DNA of 24,184 nucleotides, from assembly GCA_036560445.1 (NCBI GenBank), contig DATBRG010000028.1:1-24184 (forward strand). The letters are read 5' to 3'. The notes beneath the pieces are model-generated. The model searched no databases. It had not been told where the DNA came from and was given only the letters and a program-made list of their open reading frames with translations. This DNA is from DATBRG01 sp036560445 (GTDB taxonomy: Bacteria > Pseudomonadota > Gammaproteobacteria > Burkholderiales > Methylophilaceae). Shown here one piece after another: positions 24,004 to 24,184 of the stretch. Position 1 is the stretch's first letter, and the number at the start of each line of letters is the position of its first letter. A program made the position numbers and the translations under genes.

Positions 24004-24028
24004 CAGCCCCAGCATAATGCCAGGGCTG
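24004..24028 (-). repeat. GC-rich hairpin just after the xoxF stop
   Basis: CAGCCC (24004-24009) pairs with GGGCTG (24023-24028), and the stem extends inward to 11 pairs including two G-U pairs, leaving a three-base loop. It begins 17 nt after the xoxF stop. There is no solid T-run after it, so it may be a first, weaker terminator or an mRNA-stabilising 3' structure. Confidence 0.55.
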
Positions 24029-24045
24029 TTTAGGGCTTTACTAAA

Positions 24046-24184
24046 TTACAGGCTAAACACGTTCAGTGCACCGCCGCCAGGAGCAGCGTTCCACTTGGTC
24101 AGTTCCTTGTAACCACCAGCAGCACCAAGAGCATCGGTGTCGTTGGTCAGACCCAGGTTCATCGCTACGCCAGCCCAACCGCCG
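24046..24184 (-). CDS. xoxF: PQQ-dependent methanol dehydrogenase XoxF, C-terminal fragment
   Basis: Only the last 45 residues and the TAA (24046-24048) are inside the window. The text GGWAGVAMNLGLTNDT, then GAAGGYKELTKW and the ending LNVFSL, match the C-terminus of XoxF-type methanol dehydrogenases: GGWAGV...LGL, G.GAYK.L and a terminal VFSL. The calcium enzyme MxaF continues further after VFSL. XoxF is a periplasmic quinoprotein that oxidises methanol using PQQ and a lanthanide ion. The metal-binding residues lie outside the window, so the lanthanide assignment rests on the C-terminus alone. Followed by two hairpins and a strong terminator. Confidence 0.75.
   Translation of the reverse strand, partial: GGWAGVAMNLGLTNDTDALGAAGGYKELTKWNAAPGGGALNVFSL

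Noticed and set aside
1..24184. Mobile elements, CRISPR arrays, tRNA/rRNA genes, defence systems
   Set aside because: No transposase, integrase, phage or toxin-antitoxin proteins, no regularly spaced repeats and no tRNA-like cloverleaf noticed on reading; covariance-model searches were not possible.

Overview
The window looks like chromosomal DNA from a Gram-negative betaproteobacterium, most likely a methylotroph of the Methylophilaceae type. The main pointer is the gene cut off at the right edge. Its 45 visible C-terminal residues read like the end of a XoxF-type (lanthanide-dependent) PQQ methanol dehydrogenase. The rest is Gram-negative envelope and housekeeping content: LolA, a short FtsK, an OxyR/Dps/TrxB redox set, the MEP pathway genes ispD and ispF, an mdtABC-type RND efflux operon and LpxO. 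I saw no rRNA, tRNA, CRISPR array, insertion sequence, integrase or phage gene, and no frameshifted gene.

Layout. (1) 1-2094, minus strand: a secreted TPR plus outer-membrane beta-barrel protein, followed by a FecR-domain protein that runs off the left edge; this part is visibly AT-rich. (2) 2281-5188, minus: ftsK then lolA, 7 nt apart. (3) 5339-8432, plus, divergent from ftsK: oxyR, dps, trxB and an Smr-domain gene. (4) 8429-10895, minus: an MFS exporter, ispD and ispF; ispF ends tail to tail with the Smr gene, with overlapping stop codons. (5) 11123-13229, plus: an OmpR-type response regulator and an EnvZ-like histidine kinase. (6) 13253-22229, minus: mdtA, mdtB, mdtC and an outer-membrane efflux lipoprotein, a complete tripartite pump in one tight operon. 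(7) 22507-22857, plus: a small DUF3147-type membrane protein, again overlapping stop to stop with lpxO (22854-23768, minus). (8) 23920-24184, minus: a strong terminator, two more hairpins and the 3' end of xoxF.

How the genes may work together. OxyR, with both redox cysteines at 199 and 208, beside Dps and thioredoxin reductase forms a peroxide-defence block between ftsK and trxB. The two-component system meets the four-gene pump tail to tail and is its natural candidate regulator. A weak 10-bp tandem repeat lies upstream of both the regulator gene and mdtA. LpxO, LolA, the pump and the FecR/barrel pair all concern the outer membrane.

I found nothing I would call a new defence or mobile system. 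The more interesting leads are the FecR/TPR-barrel pair, the three-hairpin 3' region of xoxF, the candidate operators, and the possible link between the two-component system and the efflux operon. No intergenic stretch exceeds 300 bases; the longest are 22230-22506 and 23769-24045 (277 bases each) and 10896-11122 (227 bases).
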